A stretch of 64,000 nt of DNA from Strongylocentrotus droebachiensis. Its lineage: Eukaryota; Echinodermata; Echinoidea; Camarodonta; Strongylocentrotidae. The stretch is from the NCBI GenBank assembly GCA_035222895.1, contig JAVYIG010001589.1, forward strand, positions 186,001-250,000. The letters are read 5' to 3'. How positions within the stretch are numbered: position 1 is the first letter of the stretch; each line of letters opens with the position of its first letter. A program made the translations under genes and the position numbers. Below, piece after piece: positions 34,641-45,829 of the stretch. The notes under the pieces were generated by a model. The model worked only from the letters and a program-made list of their open reading frames with translations, was not told the DNA's origin and ran no database searches.

Positions 34641-35111
34641 GTAATATAATTTTGTCATTATAAAAGCACTTAACATGTACAAATTTTGTGACAGGAAAAA
34701 AATGTAGGCTAGCCAAAACAACATCAAAGGAATAAAATCGTTGTCGGAATATAGGAGAATATAAACATTGAAAATGTTGGTGACGATACATGGAGAAACA
34801 TGAATTATAATCATTGTTACAGTTGTAAACGAAGTAGGGTTTTCCTTTTTCTTTCATTGGATCCAAATTTTCACACACATTTGGGTAAGGATGGATGAGT
34901 GTGCTTTGTAGATATATCCCATGTCAAAACGGATCGTACGAAATTCCGTCGTGGTAGACCCATAACGTATTTGTCGAATATATATATATATTAATATTCA
35001 AACAAAAATCAGTCGTATGTCAAACCTGTCTTAGTGGTCACCTCACTTAAAAGGCCAACTGTCTATAGTTGCCATGTATTTAAGTTATTTATGTGTGTAT
35101 AATACTAACAG

Positions 35112-35374
35112 GAATAGTTCCTAAAGAAATGAACAACATTCAAGGACCAGGTACACAACGAACGGAGCATGGGCGAGGAGCCCTTCCCTCTATCCCGACC
35201 ATCACAACTGACCCGTATACTCACCATTTACCCGTTCCATCCCACGTGGCTCAAACCAATCGTCGTATGACCCAGAGAAGCCAGGACCGGATTCCGCCTG
35301 CGAATGATAACCTTGAGAGAGATCAGAACATGATCATGGGAGCCAGGTCCAACGCTGGAACAAGGGCCAAGACG
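35112..35374 (+). CDS. Gene B juxtamembrane cytoplasmic exon, copy 1
   Basis: Phase 1-0, 263 nt, starting GIVPKEMNNIQGPGTQRTEH and ending NAGTRAKT. Homologous to gene A 3384. No tyrosine signalling motif apart from one Tyr in TTDPYTHH. It joins in frame to the ITAM exon at 36321. Confidence 0.78.
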
Positions 35375-36320
35375 GTAATGTTTCTGTTTTTTTCTTTCAG
35401 TCATCAATACATAAAATGTTTAGTTTCTACGGAATTAAAGAAACAACAAATTTGTATACTTGTTTGGCAGCACTTAGCAGTTGATAGACCCCCCCCCCCC
35501 CTCCTCCCTCCCTCGGTGGAATGTCTCTTAAGGAATTTTCTCTGTAAAAAAAAAAACCCACAGTAAACATCATTGTATTTCATTTACTTAGAATAACATA
35601 GACTTTAAAAGAAACAAAGTTTTGGGTTATTTATTTTATATCAAACAGAGTAAAACTAAATGTTTCTTTCCCTCGACAACAAAAACATCATCTTTTGTAT
35701 TGCTGTGATACCACACCTAAGGTGAGAGAATAAATAGTGACACTGTGAATTAACAAATCGGGAAAATAACTCATCTGCAAAAGCTATTCATATCCTTTAT
35801 GTTCACTTTTATTTGAATTTGTAATTCAGTTGGACAACCAACATAAAATATTAACCGAAAATTAATTGTAGAATAGGTTTTCTATCATGTTCACATGCAG
35901 ACAAAATATTAATGTTTTTCTTACCGGTAAAGCTTAGTACTGGTCATGCAAATGTGTTGTCTGGAAGGATTAGAAGTTATACTTATATACATATATATAT
36001 ATATATATATATACGTTTTTTTTTATATTGTTTTAATCGAATTGGATGGCTAAACTAAACGATTATTACTTTCACACTACTTTCACACAATCGAATTGAG
36101 ACAGTAACGGACTCTTATTGGATTATTTTTGTCTTGAACGATTATTTCCCTTTAAATATCATTACCTTTCATGTCAGTACTTTTCCTATTGTACTTGTGT
36201 CTATTCATCATGTATTGTATCTTTTGCACAAGTTGCACCCTGAGCATTTGATGGTCAAGTGGATTTGGCGCCTTACAAATGTTATGTATTATTATTATTA
36301 TTATTACTAATATCAAATAG

Positions 36321-36578
36321 GAACACGCTCCAGATGTGGAAGGCTACATGGAGCTGCGGCATGTAGCACCGGTCCAGCAATACATGGCGCTAATCGGTGA
36401 TGGAGCTACAATGGAGGACGAACTCGGGTCTTACGTGAGCCCTACACTCACACGGAAGCACAACCCGACAACCGCAGAAAAGACTTTTGTCTGTGACCCT
36501 TCGTATGTGAATACAGAGGAAGTTTTATATGACAAAACAATAATGAAAAAGGATGATGAAACATTTCTTAGTGAGTAA
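36321..36578 (+). CDS. Gene B ITAM terminal exon, copy 1
   Basis: Phase 0 exon of 85 codons plus TAA after ATCAAATAG. It contains YMELRHVAPVQQYMAL, that is YxxL-x8-YxxL, fitting the ITAM consensus that binds tandem SH2 kinases (Syk/ZAP-70) in vertebrates. Acidic residues precede the first tyrosine (DVEGY), as in known ITAMs. Further on are GSYVSP, PSYVNT (YxN, Grb2-SH2 type) and EVLYDKTI. A strong GTGAGT donor overlaps the last codons, but using it would give phase 1 with no matching exon found. AATAAA follows at 36677. Confidence 0.78.
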   Translation, partial: EHAPDVEGYMELRHVAPVQQYMALIGDGATMEDELGSYVSPTLTRKHNPTTAEKTFVCDPSYVNTEEVLYDKTIMKKDDETFLSE

Positions 36579-36676
36579 AGACTAAAGACACTCCCATCCG
36601 CTTTATGACTTTGAGGCAATGCAAACGTTATCCTTATCTTAGAATGTTAACCTACTCAATCAAAAATAAGCAAACG

Positions 36677-36682
36677 AATAAA
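36677..36682 (+). terminator. Poly(A) signal after ITAM exon 1
   Basis: AATAAA about 100 bases past the stop; same position kept in the duplicate (39072-39077). Confidence 0.5.
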
Positions 36683-37235
36683 GAAAGAAAGATGGAAAGA
36701 CAGACAGAAAAACAGAATGACAAAAAGAAAAAAATGGATATAAATATATATATATATAACCAATCAATGAACCAATACATGAACAGATAATTTCTAATTA
36801 TATCAGGAAGTTTATTAGAGATAAAATGTATGTGAACTATCCTTTGAGCTGTGTATTATGGATATTCTTTGTAGTACTTCAGATAAGAACAAGAGCTTAC
36901 AAAATACCTTACAAAATAACTACCTTCATACTTCCACCCATCTTTTAATTTGAATGAAGATTTAAACTCTTATCCAACTAGACAAACTGACAAATTACAT
37001 TTAACTGTATTTGCTTTTAATTTCATTCTTTGAAAAAATCCCATGTCACAACGGATCATACGAAATTCCGTCGTGGTAGACCCATAACGTATTTGTCGAA
37101 TATAAATTTATATATAAATATTCAAACACAAATCAGTCGTATGTCAAACCTGTCTTAGTGGTCACCTCACTTAAAAGGCCAACTGTCTATAGTTGCCATG
37201 TATTTAAGTTATTTATGTGTGTATAATACTTACAG

Positions 37236-37498
37236 AAATAGTTCCTAAAGAAATGAACAACATTCAAGGACCAGGTACACAACGAACGGAGCATGGGCGA
37301 GGAGCCCTTCCCTCTATCCCGACCATCACAACTGACCCGTATACTCACCATTTACCCGTTCCATCCCACGTGGCTCAAACCAATCGTCGTATGACCCAGA
37401 GAAGCCAGGACCGGATTCCGCCTGCGAATGATAACCTTGAGAGAGATCAGAACAGGATCATGGGAGCCAGGTCCAACGCTGGAACAAGGGCCAAGACG
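37236..37498 (+). CDS. Juxtamembrane exon, copy 2
   Basis: Phase 1-0, 263 nt. Nearly identical to 35112 (for example M to R in DQNRIMGAR). It has no TM exon of its own, so it could be used only by skipping copy 1 from the TM exon at 34536. Acceptor CTTACAG|AAATAG. Confidence 0.62.
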
Positions 37499-38400
37499 GT
37501 AATGTTTCTGTTTTTTTCTTTCAGTCATCAATACATATAATGTTTAATTTCTACGGAATTAAAGAAACAACAAATTTGTATACTTGTTTGGCAGCGCTTA
37601 GCAGTTGATAGACCCCCCCCCCCCCCTCCTCCCTCCCTCGGTGGAATGTCTCTTAAGGAATTTTCTCTGTAAAAAAAAAAAAACCCACAGTAAACATCAT
37701 TGTATTTCATTTACTTAGAATAACATAGACTTTAAAAGAAACAAAGTTTTGGGTTATTTATTTTATATCAAACAGAGTAAAACTAAATGTTTCTTTCCCT
37801 CGACAACAAAAACATCATCTTTTGTATTGCTGTGATACCACACCTAAGGTGAGAGAATAAATAGTGACACTGTGAATTAACAAATCGGGAAAATAACTCA
37901 TCTGCAAAAGCTATTCATATCCTTTATGTTCACTTTTATTTGAATTTGTAATTCAGTTGGACAACCAACATAAAATATTAACTGAAAATTAATTGTAGAA
38001 TAGGTTTTCTATCATGTTCACATGCAGACAAAATATTAATGCTTTTCTTACCGGTAAAGCTTAGTACTGGTCATGCAAATGTGTTGTCTGGAAGGATTAG
38101 AAGTTATACTTATATATATATATATATATATATATACGTTTTTTTTTATATTGTTTTAATCGAATTGGATGGCTAAACTAAACGATTATTACTTTCACGC
38201 TACTTTCACAAAATCGAATTGAGACAGTAACGGACTCTTATTGGATTATTTTTGTCTTGAACGATTATTTCCCTTTAAATATCATTACCTTTCATGTCAG
38301 TACTTTTCCTATTGTACTTGTGTCTATTCATCATGTATTGTATCTTTTGCACAAGTTCCACCCTGAGCATTTGATGGTCAAGTGGATTCGGCGCCTTACA

Positions 38401-38670
38401 ATTTTGTACAAACTGCTGATTCTCTAATGACTTTCAAAAAACACCTCAAAACACACTTGTTTAACTAATGCCCGCTTACCAGCACTTGTTCTTGCTCTTC
38501 TATTACCTGTCTTACCCCTTTATTTTGTTCATTCCTATATTGTTACATACATGTCTGTTGTTAAGCATCTTTCTATTTTGTTAATTGTTCATTGTATATG
38601 TTAATTAAGCGCTTTGTATCTACTTGTAGAAAAGGCGCTATACAAATGTTCATTATTATTATTATTATTA
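38401..38670 (+). mobile_element. 5'-truncated LINE 3' end in duplicate unit 2
   Basis: It encodes TADSLMTFKKHLKTHLFN then stop, the typical C-terminus of invertebrate CR1/Jockey-like reverse transcriptases, then a 3' region with AGCGCTTTGTATC...AAGGCGCTATACAAATG and an (ATT)n tail. It is flanked by TTACAA, and unit 1 has the empty site near 36275. Confidence 0.75.
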
Positions 38671-38715
38671 CAAATGTTATGTATTATTATTATTATTATT
38701 ACTTATATCAAATAG

Positions 38716-38973
38716 GAACACGCTCCAGATGTGGAAGGCTACATGGAGCTGCGGCATGTAGCACCGGTCCAGCAATACATGGCGCTAATCGGTGATGGAG
38801 CTACAATGGAGGACGAACTCGGGTCTTACGTGAGCCCTACACTCACACGGAAGCACAACCCGACAACCGCAGAAAAGACTTTTGTCTGTGACCCTACGTA
38901 TGTGAATACAGAGGAAGTTTTATATGACAAAACAATAATGAAAAAGGATGATGAAACATTTCTTAGTGAGTAA
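38716..38973 (+). CDS. ITAM terminal exon, copy 2
   Basis: Phase 0, 85 codons plus TAA. The only residue change I see from copy 1 is S to T in DP(S/T)YVNT; the YxxL-x8-YxxL motif is intact. Acceptor and downstream AATAAA (39072) kept. Could serve as an alternative 3' end of the same gene. Confidence 0.68.
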   Translation, partial: EHAPDVEGYMELRHVAPVQQYMALIGDGATMEDELGSYVSPTLTRKHNPTTAEKTFVCDPTYVNTEEVLYDKTIMKKDDETFLSE

Positions 38974-39419
38974 AGACTAAAGACACTCCCATCCGCTTTA
39001 TGACTTTGAGGCAATGCAAACGTTATCCTTATCTTAGAATGTTAACCTACTGAATCAAAAATAAGCAAACGAATAAAGAAAGAAAGATGGAAAGACAGAC
39101 AGAAAAACAGAATGACAAAAAGAAAAAAATGGATATAAATATATATATATATATAACCAATCAATGAACCAATACATGAACAGATAGTTTTTAATTATAT
39201 CAGGAAGTTTATTAGAGGTAAAATGTATGTGAACTATCCTTTGAGCTGTGTATATATGGATATTCTCTGTAGTACTTCAGATAAGAACAAGAGCTTACAA
39301 AATACCTTACAAAATAACTACCTTCATACTTCCACCCATCTTTTAATTTGAATGAAGATTTAAACTCTTATCCCACTAGACAAACTGACAAATTCCATCT
39401 AACTGTATTTGCTCTTAAG

Positions 39420-39990
39420 TTCATTCGACACACTGGACTATTTACTCTCTCCTTCTTAAAATTCGAAATCTACATTAGCTTTGTAAACAAGAAGTTGAAA
39501 CTAGGCTATAATGCAATTATTATTGATTTGTGTTTTAATCTTTATTTTGACTTTTCTATACATTTAAGTTCATTCGGTTGATATTTTGCATGACCTGGCA
39601 TCATTAAGTCTTATGAATTTGCCTTGTATTATCTGAACTGGTGTTACTATTGTTGTATTTACGGTTTCTCCCTTTTTGTCTATCTTTCTTAATAGCGCGT
39701 CACTGTCTACATATATGTATATGTTTAGTTAATCTGAAGGCTGCAAGCACATGTAATACGTATTAACCATGCATGAAACATGTCACTTATTTATTATTTC
39801 TTTATAATGGCATGTACTTGATTGGTGAAAATATAGATCAAACTTAAATTTATGAAATGTCACATAAATTCACGTGAATATATAATTGTTTTAAAAAAAG
39901 GCATAAGAAATATGATATAAATTAATGAATATATAGACGAGCCACTCATGAAACATTTAAAAGAGAGTTGCGGAGTCAACATAATACAGA
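39420..39990. other. Intergenic or intron, nothing recognised
   Basis: AT-rich, no exon or clear repeat; the break in similarity to gene A and B introns ends at about 40000. Confidence 0.4.
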
Positions 39991-40007
39991 ATAGATGTTT
40001 TGATTGT

Positions 40008-40135
40008 ATGGCTCAGAGAAGCCAGGACCGGATTCCACTTCAGTCCCTCGTGTCTACTGCGGATGATACCCTCGAGAGAGTTCAGACCAGGATCATGGGA
40101 GCCAGGTCCGACGCTGGTACAAGGGTAAAAATTGG
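40008..40135 (+). pseudogene. Juxtamembrane exon, copy 3, 5'-truncated
   Basis: Matches only the 3' half of the juxtamembrane exon (AQRSQDRIPLQSLVSTADD...NAG region, here SDAGTRVKI). The acceptor and first half are missing, and the donor region reads ATTGGTATAG instead of ACG|GTA. It is more like gene A (LQSLVS present) than gene B. The intron that follows also matches gene A. Confidence 0.65.
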
Positions 40136-41037
40136 TATAGCTTTTTTCTTCTTCTTCTTGTCATCAATACATAAAATGTATTTTTATCTAAAAAGTTTAT
40201 TTTCTACGGAATTAAAGAAACACACAAGTTTTAGAAATTCTTTGCAACATGTACCTGTTCTTATTTTCCACCTCGGTGGAACGTCTTATAAGGATTTGTC
40301 CTCTATAAAACCCCATAGTTAACCTCATAGTTTTTCATTTACTTAGAATAACATAAACCTGAAGCAAAACAAAGTTCCGTTATTAATTTGATATCAAACA
40401 GATTAAAATGATATGTTTCTTTCCCTCGACCAAAAAATTCCATTCTTGTTATCGCTGTGATACCATATCTAATGTAAGGGAATCATGACACTGTTACCAA
40501 GCAACTCGGACAAATAACTCATCAGCAAAAGCTGTTCATATCCGTTATGTCCACTATTCAAAGGAAGAAAAGGAAAAATCTATTAAATTAATTATATCTA
40601 ACTGCAACTGGGCAATTCCACGTTTTTTCCCCTACATATTTCGATATCTCTCAATTCCTCACTTTACCTCTCCACTGCCCCTTTTTTAAACTGCTTTTTT
40701 GAAATCCACTTTCTTTAAACACCCCCTTATTTTCTCTCGCGGGAGACGAGAGGGCCGTTTACTACTAGACCGCATTCAATTGCAAACAACTTGACTTTTT
40801 CTTAATTTGTTACTATTGGGCACTGTATTAAAGGATAATTACACTACGAATAGCTCCCCAATAAGTCAAATCGTTTACAAAAAATTATCTTTGTATACTC
40901 TTCTTGGAATGTTGTGATGTAAATATATACTATTTACTTGAATGAATTAAATGCGTTACCTTCATCTTAGATGTATTTAGGTCGTGCAGATACAACTGAC
41001 ATTAGAAATTGTACTTGATACATTTTGATACTTTCAG

Positions 41038-41145
41038 GTTCAAATGAATCCTGATGTTGATTATGCTGTAGTAAACAAAAAGCCGCGATCAGGAAAATAC
41101 CGGGCGGACAAACACAAACTAGATCTAAAAATCTCTTCAGCTTTC
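41038..41145 (+). CDS. ITIM tail exon type 1 downstream of gene B (VDYAVV)
   Basis: Phase 0-0, 36 codons, starting VQMNPDVDYAVVNKKPRSGK, with intact acceptor TACTTTCAG and donor GTAAGT. V-D-Y-A-V-V is a canonical ITIM. Substitutions against 3995 are few and the frame is kept. It could be a relic of a third receptor gene, or an alternative tail for gene B. No later tail exon with a stop was found. Confidence 0.6.
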
Positions 41146-41598
41146 GTAAGTCGTATCAATATTACTACGTTATAAAACCTGACAACACTCTTTCCTTTGT
41201 AAGTACTTGCAGCAAGAATTTGCAAGCGGTCTATCAAAATATAATATAAGGTAATGTAGTGAATACTCACATCTGCCAATGGAGATCTTTCATATACTGT
41301 ATAAATTACATCACTGGTTATTCACATATACATGTCGCTTTTTTTATGGTGAACTACGTATGACTTTGCTTGCGATCTACTAAATTTGTAATTTGCAAAC
41401 ATGTACATGTAGAAAACGCAGTCTTGTGAAAATGCAATGAAAATTTGATGTGTTAAGCATGCATTGGTATCTCGGATCTTATGCTTTTCGTTTTTCTTCT
41501 CTCCCTGCCCCACCCAAACTCTCCATACCCGCACCTCTCCATCCGACCTATTTAACAGCGACTGATATTACTGCGTACGTTGTATCTGTGAGCAGACA

Positions 41599-41743
41599 AG
41601 GGGGCGTTTCACAGAACTTGACATCAGTGAAAAATGACAGTTTTTGTTATAAGCTACTGAAATCCTTGCTTCTGATTGGTTATCAGCAGATTTGTTACTG
41701 ACTTTTGTCATTTGTCATTGAAAAAAGGCTTTGTGAAACGGGT
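41599..41743. mobile_element. Short MITE with GTTTCACA ends
   Basis: GGGGGCGTTTCACAGAACTTG-like left end and AGGCTTTGTGAAACGGGTC right end are inverted repeats, about 145 bases apart. No coding capacity. Left/right boundaries approximate. Confidence 0.6.
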
Positions 41744-42204
41744 CTCTGGAGCTGTTCTTGTTCTGGGGACGACGGCTGTGGTCCTTTCAACATCGCAAGA
41801 TCTTTCGTGAACGCTGCTTTAGGCTCGGAAACCAGACGAATGAGTAAGCCTTACTATAATTTTAGAACTTTCATCTTACAATTAATTGATAAATTTATTC
41901 TCTGTGTAATCAATAATTTTTAAATAAACTTAGAAAGTAGATCTTGTACTAAATATGAAGCTGTTATAAGAAGTTATCTTCCTTATTAAAGAACTTTCGC
42001 TGATAATCCAACATAATAGTTTTTCCAACAATTTAATTACTATACTCTCTTATCATATGTAAAGTGAAAGCTTATATAGTATTAATATGGGAGATGGTCA
42101 TAACTGTTGGATGAAATGTGTTTATTTTTCTTATTCTCAGTAAAGTTCTAAAACAACACTTACCTGTTATGCCCACCATTATTAATGGTCGTCCTCCAGG
42201 GGCT

Positions 42205-42420
42205 GTTTTATTTCTTCTTTTTTCTTCTTCTCTTTCCTTTCCTTCTTCTTCTTTTTCATATTGTTGTTCTTCTCTTTCTTCTTCTTCTTCTTCTTCTTTA
42301 TATCCTTCTTTTTCTTCTTGTCGTTGTTTTTTCTTATTTACTTTCCCTACTTTTTTTTCCCCTTCTTTCTTTCTTCCTTTATTTCTTTCTTTGTTGCCTC
42401 TTTTTTTTTTCTTCCAATTT
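42205..42420. repeat. (TTC)n/(CTT)n pyrimidine-rich tract
   Basis: About 200 bases almost only C and T on the plus strand. The Leu/Phe/Ser frames across it are artefacts. Confidence 0.9.
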
Positions 42421-42661
42421 TAAATATTTAATCTGTTTTCTTCGTTGTTAACTTCTTCTACTTCACCGCCATCACATTCTCTTTTAGCTTTTCCATTCTG
42501 TTGTTTTATTTCGCTAACTACAATTTACAATATTTCCCATTTCCCTATCAGGTTGCAAAGAGTGCTCTGCCGATATTGGGTGTAGCAGGCGTGTATTCGA
42601 TGCTTACGTAGACTGCTATGTGCAGAGGGAGGGTTCCAGACGTCTGCCCAAGTGCGAGCTA

Positions 42662-42785
42662 GAGGGTCCCGCGGTCCCTTTTCCCGATCAACCGATCCAC
42701 GAGGGAGGGTCCCGCGGTCCCTATACCCGATCAACCGATCCTAGAGGGAGGGTCCCGCTGTCCCTACACACGATCAACCGATGGC
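42662..42785. repeat. GC-rich minisatellite, about 42-base unit
   Basis: Three copies of a unit containing GAGGGTCCCGCGGTCCC and CCCGATCAACCGATC. High GC in an AT-rich setting. Confidence 0.85.
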
Positions 42786-42829
42786 TTCTGGCTCTATTTC
42801 AATCCTGCATGACCGACGAATAATTCTAG

Positions 42830-45230
42830 CAAAGGAAGTCGCGGTAGTTATTGCATTCGCCCAAAAAAACACGTTATAGTCAGTTAATATACGAAACAAT
42901 TTTAATAATTAGGATTGTTCCATCCCGTTGGTTTAAAAAGATGTATTTGATTTTGAGGTAATTATTAATTCAATATGATAACTTATCATTTAAAAGAAAA
43001 AATTATTCCTCTTTGATAAGACAGTTCATTTTGTATCATGAAACTAAACGCTATTAGCTCTCTGTTTCGAGTCTAGTGTCTGTAACTAAGAATTCTATCT
43101 AAGCAGATGAATAAGCTAAATACCCAAAGATCTATTTGGTTTCATTTGTATCATCCCCCCCCCCCAAAAAAAAAAAAAAAAAAAACCCTCAAATTTCCCC
43201 TTTAATTCAGTAGTATTATAACTGTCATAAAGATAGTTTTTGTTGAAATGACTCTTTATCTCCTGTTCATTACTTAAGTTAAAATTTAAGTAGTTTTAGT
43301 GAGGTAATCTGTTCAAGAAGGTAGTTCATAAGAATTTGAAGTATATCATGTTCTTTATCTTCTTCATACCGTTTTTTTTTTTTTGTCGACCGTTCAAAGT
43401 GTATATTTCATGCTAAATGTTGTTACCTATTTCCAATGAAGGCTGTTTGAAGCATAAGTAAAGAATATAAAAACATCCATCGCTTTTACTTTTATGTAGC
43501 TTATGTATAACTTTGAAAACGGACAGATATTTATTGGGGTTAGAGGGCACATGCAGAGAGCAAGTGGTGTGAGAGAGAGAGAAAGAAAGAGAGAGAGAGA
43601 GAGAGAGAAAAGAAGGGGGTAAAGTAACTATGGTATAGAGGAAGAGTGGCGCATTCAGATCGATCAAAGATGTAAAGACAGAAAGGAAAGAAGTGGGTAG
43701 GAAAGAAAAGTGAGAGGGGCAGTCAACATACACATAAAAATAAACAGTGAGAGGGGGGGGGGGTAGAGATTAAGTGCACCGGTTAGGAGAAGGGGGAGAG
43801 AGAGGGAGAGAGAGAGGGGGAGAGCAAGAATAACTGCTGTTGATTCAATGCACTGTTGTAATGATAAATGTTTAGGAGCTTACACGAATTTTGTCAGCTA
43901 TTAAATTATTCTCTTTCTCCCACCGCTTCTTTCGATTACTGCATATTAATTCAACCCCGTGCACGCAATCCCTACTTTTGTTTCATTTTGTCTTACTTCT
44001 TCACATTTGCTTTCGCTTTGTCTGCTTTCTCTTTCATGAAGGTTCCCCATCTCAGTCCCTCACACACACAAACACACACACGCGCACGCACACACACACA
44101 CACACACACGCACACACACATCAAGAATAATTGTTTTCCTCAACTCCGGAAATCCCGAAATACATAGGTCACATAGTTCAACGTTATAGGAAGTAAAACG
44201 AATCCAGGAGCTACGACATCCAATACAAATTGCGGTCATGCCATGAAAAACTTGCAATCTTAGATTTTGACGAGAAGGAAGACCATACATGAATAAAAAA
44301 GGCACATAACAAAAGCATGAATTAGGCGTTCAGTGGTATTCCTGTCCATTTAAAAAAAGAATTTTACCTATTCTGTACAACCCGAATGATGCTGAACGAC
44401 ATTTTCTTGCGAAACTGTTCAAACTTGAAAAGTATCATCAAAAGTGACCCCTAATAAGATTTATACATATCTTGGTTGCATGAACAAGAGTGCAAACTAA
44501 GACAGAAAAAGAACCGTCCACTGGTTTCTAATTCCTACTACTTTTTTTCCAAAAAAAATGATTCAACAATATGGCAGTGGGATTCAAATCACAGATTTGT
44601 GTCAATCACTCTTTCTCATCTCTTCCCCTTCTCCTCTTTCTCATTCCCATCTCTTCTTTTCTTTTCTTAATTTCTCCTTCTCACCTCTTCCCTTTCTCCT
44701 CTCCTCTCATTCTGAATTCTCTCTTTTTTGTATTGTGTGACTGTGGGTGCGTGCTTTACGTTAGTGATACCTGCTGATAGTCAACTAATGGTCGGTCTCT
44801 TTTTTTGTCCTCTTTTTTTTCCTCTCCTAAATATACGTATAATTATACGCTTAGTAATTTTTTTATTTATTTTGCTTTTTGATTTGATATTATGTTGACC
44901 TTGTTAGGGGCCTCATGTACAAGCACAAGTTTCTTCTTAGAGGTACTGGCCTATTATTTATTCTGTATTTATGACTCGGAATGTTTGTTATGATGCCAAA
45001 TAAACTGAATTGAATTGGACTGAGTTATGCTTAAAAGTAAATTGATTATATAATTATGTTTTTCAATAAGACCGCCATGTAGACTCATTCCCCATAATAT
45101 GTATTCATTTCCACGAGAGTCAGCAAAGTTGTCTCATTTGTCCCATAACATATTATGTGTAACTATATATATCCCTCTACTGAATGTGTAATGCAAACAA
45201 GTATAATCATGATAATGGATAACTTTATCT
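42830..45230. other. Intergenic, simple repeats only
   Basis: Poly-C/poly-A (43155-43184), (GA)n (43573-43612 and 43790-43824), (AC)n with CG steps (44063-44120), a CT-rich block (44610-44720). No exon recognised. Confidence 0.6.
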
Positions 45231-45234
45231 GCAG

Positions 45235-45345
45235 TTGGGCCCATCATTATCGTCAAGGGCGATGAAGGGACTCAGATGGACATCACGATTCAGCTGTAGG
45301 ACTACCGTTCAGCCCGATTCTATTTACAATGGATATTAGATAATT
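45235..45345 (+). pseudogene. Decayed Ig-domain exon
   Basis: After TATCTGCAG, in phase 1, the reading GPIIIVKGDEGTQMDITIQL hits TAG at 45297 and then continues in frame with ARFYLQWILDN. This parallels the gene B Ig exon (TTIRC...VHLQWYLN). The first Ig cysteine is lost and the second half is unrecognisable. Probably a remnant of a third receptor copy. Confidence 0.42.
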
Positions 45346-45417
45346 ATGTAATGTTTATATTATGTTTCTAATAATATATCACAATGCTTGAATCGCGAAC
45401 CATGAGGTCGACAGTCA

Positions 45418-45485
45418 TAATCATCATCATCATCATCATCGTCATTATCATTATCATCATTACCATCATCATCATCATTATCATC
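45418..45485. repeat. (ATC)n microsatellite
   Basis: TCATCATCATC runs with single-base interruptions. Confidence 0.92.
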
Positions 45486-45829
45486 TCTGTCATCACCATT
45501 TTGCCAACGAAGCGAGTAACGTTTTTGATTTTTTTTTTAAATACATGATTAATTCTTTACAGCAACTAAATTCCATGAATTAAGGGTGTTCATTTCCAAA
45601 AATTACTAGAAAATTATTTTCAAAGACAACATACAAACTGGGTTGTATTAATAACATAGTATGATTTAGCAGAGTTTTATTTAGTGAACATTGCATGGTT
45701 ATAAATTGCACCAAACTAATTATACAATCGTTTACATATACCCATTTCCCCCACTCACTGTAAGTGATATCGCCATATAATAATAATTTTGTTAACTAAG
45801 GGTAGCAACATCAGTATTAATACTGCTCT

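Larger units (their letters stand above)
32430..35440 (+). repeat. Segmental duplicate of 1-3750 (gene A/B paralogous block)
   Basis: Exon order, exon lengths and intron text run in parallel with 1-3750, with substitutions and small indels throughout, one LINE insertion in gene A (2745-3079), and some sequence unique to 1170-1600. Direct orientation. Confidence 0.88.
17243..39077 (+). other. Gene B: SRCR/Ig receptor locus with ITAM tail
   Basis: Candidate exon chain, all phase 1-1 until the tail: SRCR at 17243 (interrupted), 21109, 22190, 23671, 25610 and 27550; Ig at 31992; Ig-like at 33216; stalk 33778; TM 34536; juxtamembrane 35112 (1-0); ITAM terminal exon 36321 (phase 0, stop, AATAAA); and a duplicated pair 37236 plus 38716. 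Phases allow one SRCR-Ig-Ig-TM-ITAM protein. The alternative is an SRCR gene ending before 31.3 kb and a separate Ig/ITAM gene starting at a weak signal-peptide candidate (31388). I regard the single locus as slightly more likely. Confidence 0.55.
34915..39420 (+). repeat. Tandem duplication of juxtamembrane + ITAM exons
   Basis: Unit 1 runs about 34915-37033 and unit 2 about 37038-39420. Exons and introns are nearly identical. Unit 2 has an extra LINE fragment (38401-38670), and unit 1 alone is preceded by the TM exon. Confidence 0.9.

Noticed and set aside
36570..36582. Strong GTGAGT donor overlapping the last codons of the ITAM exon
   Set aside because: Would leave phase 1, and no downstream phase-1 exon was found; the stop and AATAAA are conserved in both copies.
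42118..42451. Hydrophobic Leu/Phe/Ser frames that look like membrane proteins
   Set aside because: Translation of a (TTC)n/(CTT)n pyrimidine tract in several frames.
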